DNA of 64,000 bases from assembly GCA_964035545.1 (NCBI GenBank), contig OZ037767.1:2543680-2607679 (forward strand), read 5' to 3'. How positions within the stretch are numbered: the stretch's first letter is position 1; the number at the start of each line of letters is the position of its first letter. A model generated the notes under the pieces. That model had not been told where the DNA came from. It saw only the letters and a list, made by a program, of their open reading frames with translations, and did not search any database. Shown piece by piece: positions 59,593 through 64,000 of this stretch. The DNA comes from Bugula neritina. Lineage: Eukaryota; Bryozoa; Gymnolaemata; Cheilostomatida; Bugulidae. Position numbers and translations under genes: made by a program.

Positions 59593-62500
59593 ATGTCCGT
59601 ATCAGCTAGTGAGTGTCCTGATGAGATACTGGTGAAGATATTGCAGTACTCTACTTTACAAGAGAGAATTTCTGTATTTTCCAGGTTTTTTATAAACTAT
59701 CAAACTTCACATTTCTTTTATTAATGTAGACAAACTATGATTAGATACAGCACAACAGCCTCTTGATTGCAGAATGTAGAAAATTGTATAAAATAGTATG
59801 TAGTACATTGAACTGTAGAATTAATGTGTCACAAGCTGAACTGTAAAGCTGGTTTCCTATATTATAATAATGTGTGGATTTGTAGAGTTTGTAGAAAGTG
59901 GAGGAGGGTGTGTGAGAAAGGTTTGCTATGGAATGTTATTGATATTCCGCCACATTTGGCCACAAATCGCTTCATTGCCAAAATACTCAAAGGTTACGCC
60001 TCGCCGTATTGTAAAGTGCTACGAATTCGATTTTATCACCCAAATGGTTAGTTTGGCAACGAAACGTTGTGTTCTACTACATTTTAACTTTAGCTTTTAG
60101 CTTACTGTTGTGTACTAAGTACTACATTTCAACTAATACTTTGGTGCATTTTCGGCGTAGCTCTTTATTATCAATAAGTTTTGTGAATTGTGTTTTCACT
60201 CAGGACTTTTCAAAAGTATGCTATATATTTTCTTATTTCGTTACATGTTGATGTGTATTTTCAGATAAAACTTTTAGTATTTTTCGAAATTTTTGTTTAG
60301 TTTTGGATTTTAAACTCTTTGATTCTAGCATGGTTGTTTGTTTATTGATTGTATATCTATATTTAGAATGTCCCAAAGGAAGTAAAATAAAACCTATCAC
60401 TGTGAACATGTGGGAAAACATTTGGAAATCTTGTCCTAATCTCAGTGAGCTCTACCTTGATATGGCAGATTTAGTTAATATGAAGAATATTTGGATGTTG
60501 CCCAACTCTATACAGAGGATATATATACACAACTGCTATAACCCACACAGAGATACCGGTATTGCCCAGAGTAAGTCTCCCACTTTCTACGGTTTGATTT
60601 TCCTATAAATAAATGTTTTTACATAACGCAATGTCTGGATTGAAATCAAATACACTTACCCATTTGTTCATTTTATAAATGCTCTACTTTTGTTTTAAGG
60701 ATAGATTTTAAAATAAACATGCCAACAAAAGCTAAATTTCATAAACTTTATGGTACGGTGCACTTCTGATAAACTATAAGCTTTCATTTTCTTTACATGC
60801 AGCTGCTGTGCGCGAATGGAACGAACATACACTTATATACACCCACACTTATACATACATACATGTACACACTTGTATAATACAAACTTCCATCACTCTC
60901 TCTAGTGTTAACAAACTCAGTGCGACACAGCAACCTAGAGCTGCTCTCCACACACCACACTCCGTACTTTATAAGCAGACACCAGTCTGACCTCAAGGCT
61001 CTGTCTCAAAACCGAACTCTCACACAGCTGGACCTTTCCAACACCATCAAAATCCTCGACGTAAGTTCTCAGCTTCTAAAAAAATTTGCGCAAGTTTATA
61101 ATTGCCATCTGGGTGAGAACACGTAATGGAAAGGGTTTTTTAAAGCTGGCTAAGGAATTATTCATATGTGGCACAGGAATAATTATGACTGAGTGCTCTT
61201 CCTAACATTATCATTGATGTTAGGAGTCAAACCACCGACCTTGTGTTTACTAGGCCAGCGTTCTAGCCGCTGTACCACAGCTGCCCCCTGTTCTTGGCTT
61301 TCTAAAAATAGTATTTAATTTGTTTACTCTTTATTTACATTATTTATTTATATAATTCTAAAACCAAATTGTCCTTCCAGTATATAACTTTATAATCATG
61401 TTAAATGTTTTGTTGTACCCTTCAACTACTCATGCGGTACGCTATGTTGTTTACAATATTTGCTATGGTTACCAGGCTGATTATTTCCGCAAAGCTGTAG
61501 TAATGATGACTCAACTAACACATCTAGACATCAGTGATGGAGTGAGAGGTCTGTATAGTGACGACCTCAGCACGATGTTACACTACCTCTCCAAGCTCAA
61601 GGCTCTAGACATATCAAGTGAGCCTGTCAATTTATTCTTCTCCACTCCTCTAGTGTGTTATGAAGTGAGCTGGACACTTGGGTTTGTCTGTTGACAGGTT
61701 AATCAACAATTTTATCTAATGGTGTTTTGTAAAGCCATTGGCAGTTATCTTCTCTTTTCTGGGACAAAAGTTAGGTGAATAGAAACTGGTTAATGTCAGA
61801 AAAATAGTTGTTTTGTGCAACTATGTAATTCTTGATGTAATAAAAAACAGCTATATCAAAGTTTTGAAATAACTAAGTGCTGATGATTTTGAGAGATTAC
61901 ATGATTTGCTTTTGAATACTTCTAATTATAAGATGAAATTTTGAAAAGAATTACATTTAAATTTGCTCAGTCTTTGAAGAAAGACAACTTTTAATAAACT
62001 CTGAGCTCTCTACTTTTCTGGGTGTCGTGTGCAGTAGAAAGTTTTCTTTGATACAAACACTAGAAATTAGCTGCAAGAACTAGCTTCCTTTATTCTTTCA
62101 TCTCTCTTGTATATATGCAAAAGATTTTGCGTTTAGTCCCACACTTCCTTGGGGGTCATCATCTGTGTGGTTCAAATCTTTTCTTTGACGTTGCAAAGCA
62201 TCACAAGATTTGTCTGCACCTGATTCAATCTACGCAATAAAGTGTAACAAATTTCATGTGCAGCTATTTTTGGATACTGAATCTTTGAATATATGGGATT
62301 GTCTACTCATGACTGTATTTGCTTCACTATTTTTAGCTAACACCATAGATACGAGGAACAGAATGGACTTTGGGGAAGTGTGGAAGGAGATTTGGGCTAA
62401 CAAGGCACCGAATATTGAGTACGTGAGAATATGCATGCTTCACTTCAGAGATAGAGGTCTTAGATTCTGTCAGCCTTTCTTTAGGATAGATGAGCCCTTC

Positions 62501-63758
62501 AAACCTTTTGCGTAAGTTAGCTAGTATGATTATATGTGTAAGTTAGCTAGTATGATTATATGTGTAAGTTAGCTAGTATGATTATATGTGTAAGTTAGCT
62601 AGTATGATTATATGTGTAAGTTAGCTAGTATGATTATATGTGTAAGTTAGCTAGTATGATTATATGTGTAAGTTAGCTAGTATGATTATATGTGTAAGTT
62701 AGCTAGTATGATTATATGTGTAAGTTAGCTAGTATGATTATATGTGTAAGTTAGCTAGTATGATTATATGTGTAAGTTAGCTAGTATGATTATATGTGTA
62801 AGTTAGCTAGTATGATTATATGTGTAAGTTAGCTAGTATGATTATATGTGTAAGTTAGCTAGTATGATTATATGTGTAAGTTAGCTAGTATGATTATATG
62901 TGTAAGTTAGCTAGTATGATTATATGTGTAAGTTAGCTAGTATGATTATATGTGTAAGTTAGCTAGTATGATTATATGTGTAAGTTAGCTAGTATGATTA
63001 TATGTGTAAGTTAGCTAGTATGATTATATGTGTAAGTTAGCTAGTACGATTCTAAATAGTAGATATTAAATAGTAGAATATATAAATAAAGTTAGCCTTG
63101 GATAAAGTGCAGCAAGCATATCTTGGGATAATCTGCTGTAACGGCATGGTTCACAGGCTAGGTTAAAGTTCATTATAATAATTATTTTATAGTATACACT
63201 GCTTATACTGTCTTATTGAAATTGTATAAGAGGAGTTTTAACTAAACTTGAATGAACTCAGCTGATTTGCAGCACTCATTTAGTTAGCTCTTATCTGCTG
63301 CCTTAAAGAGGAGGAAATGCTGCCAAGTGACTCTGTAAAAGTTCGTGCCTCACTAATGATTGGTCACTTTATTCATCTTATAATAAAATAGGATTTAAAT
63401 TCTGTAAAATAAATCTGATGCTAATTGTATATATCTCATCACAATTTCAAAATTAAAAGTAACTTTTTATATGTAGAGGAATATTATATGCTTTACAAAT
63501 ATTGCCTTTTTTCAGCTTCATTTTCATACTAGTTTAGTGACAATGGGAATATTTTGTATAGCCTGACTCAAGTGCCACAACTCAATAAATTATTATGAAA
63601 GTTATCTGCTCTTTGTATCTCATATACAATGTGTGATGTTTTCCTGTAGGGACAGGTTAGATGTGAAAGTATATGCTTGTCAAGTGTGTAATCCCAACGA
63701 CCACAGCTGTAACGTCGTGTCACTGCTTTCTCATCCCTGCACACATATACCGCTGTAA
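59593..63758 (+). CDS. F-box / leucine-rich-repeat protein
   Basis: Probable substrate-recognition subunit of an SCF ubiquitin ligase. Seven exons: 59593-59684, 59886-60046, 60367-60570, 60906-61060, 61476-61617, 62337-62511, 63650-63758; 345 residues, all phases consistent. The F-box covers residues ~7-50: CPDEILVKILQYSTLQERIS, then FSRVCRKWRRVCEKGLLWN. Leucine-rich-type segments follow (CPNLSELYLDMADL, NRTLTQLDLSNTIKILD, MTQLTHLDISDGV, LSKLKALDIS), each resembling LxxLxLxx repeats. The C-terminal exon is cysteine-containing (CQVCNPNDHSC). No specific orthologue was recognised. The start is the first ATG in frame before the F-box; an earlier 5' UTR exon is possible. Confidence 0.85.
61078..61288 (-). 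mobile_element. tRNA-derived SINE, family 1, copy 3
   Basis: On the minus strand: GGGGGCAGCTGTGGTACAGC head, GGTGGTTTGACTCC B-box region, TGTTAGGAAGAGCACTCAGT body and ATTATAAACTTGCGCAAATT terminus. Alignable from end to end with the copies at 32738 and 49651. It begins 18 bases after the donor of F-box exon 4. Confidence 0.8.
62512..63046. repeat. 26-bp minisatellite of about 20 near-identical units, each with a perfect splice donor
   Basis: The unit GTAAGTTAGCTAGTATGATT plus ATATGT repeats with almost no variation. The first copy starts exactly at the donor of F-box exon 6 (CTTTTGC|GTAAGTTAG), so every unit carries GTAAGT in the sense direction of the gene. The homogeneity suggests recent expansion. 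Confidence 0.95.
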
Positions 63759-64000
63759 CTTTGTTGCTGTAAAGTTCTGGATTGAACTATAGTACACTAA
63801 ATATCAATAATGTGTGCGCAGCGTGAAGTGTACCTAGAGTTATCTTCTTCTGCTAAAGACAAGATGTCTATTAGTACATTTCACTCTGGTCAAGTAACTC
63901 TGGTGTTAGTCTCGCTCTGGAATTACTTCTGCTGTTGAGTGGAACACTGAAGTGCATATTATGTTCTTACAACCTTTTCATTGCACTGTGTACTGCTTAA
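63759..64000. other. 3' flank of the F-box gene
   Basis: After the stop codon no further coding exon is visible, and I find no clear AATAAA within the remaining 242 bases. Confidence 0.5.

Noticed and set aside
62512-63046. CRISPR-like array
   Set aside because: The units are contiguous with no spacers and the window is animal nuclear DNA; this is a minisatellite.

Overview
This window is nuclear DNA from an animal. The genes are split into many short exons (typically 60 to 260 bases) by AT-rich introns with GT..AG borders. The products are metazoan: an axonemal dynein, a TFIID subunit, a calcium-binding EGF membrane protein, a RING/B-box protein, a cGAS/Mab-21-type nucleotidyltransferase, a sodium/sugar cotransporter and an F-box protein. 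The low GC, small introns, abundant minisatellites and short tRNA-derived elements suggest a marine invertebrate; the phylum cannot be fixed from the sequence alone. Exon borders were worked out by hand from splice sites, reading-frame phase and protein similarity. In the listed models every exon junction keeps the frame, except for one frameshift in the RING/B-box gene.

Layout. 1-14900 (minus): 26 exons of the N-terminal 1,457 residues of axonemal dynein heavy chain 6 (DNAH6), cut by the window start. 16487-18056 (plus): complete TAF13 in four exons. 18471-37115 (minus): a type I membrane protein with a non-EGF ectodomain, 14 EGF-like modules, one membrane segment and a short tail; only the signal-peptide exon is missing. 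24893-29195 (plus): a RING/B-box/coiled-coil/propeller gene lying wholly inside a 6.6 kb intron of the EGF gene on the opposite strand. 40174-45082 (plus): a cGAS-like nucleotidyltransferase with an intact catalytic triad, no zinc-thumb insert and a long basic C-terminal tail. 46375-57798 (minus): a 705-residue SLC5-type cotransporter. 59593-63758 (plus): a 345-residue F-box/leucine-rich protein.

The genes look functionally independent, with two links. DNAH6 has an RFX X-box-like site upstream, as expected for a cilium gene. The RING/B-box gene and the cGAS-like gene, both of types used in innate immunity, share a related upstream sequence block with a 5' splice donor.

The most unusual feature is structural. 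At least ten tandem arrays start at, or include, an exon-intron junction, and several repeat the splice signal in every unit (about 20 copies of GTAAGT after an F-box exon, about 60 of GTAGGTAG after a cotransporter exon). There are also three copies of a roughly 205-bp tRNA-derived SINE, two copies of a second tRNA-like element, and several foldback elements.
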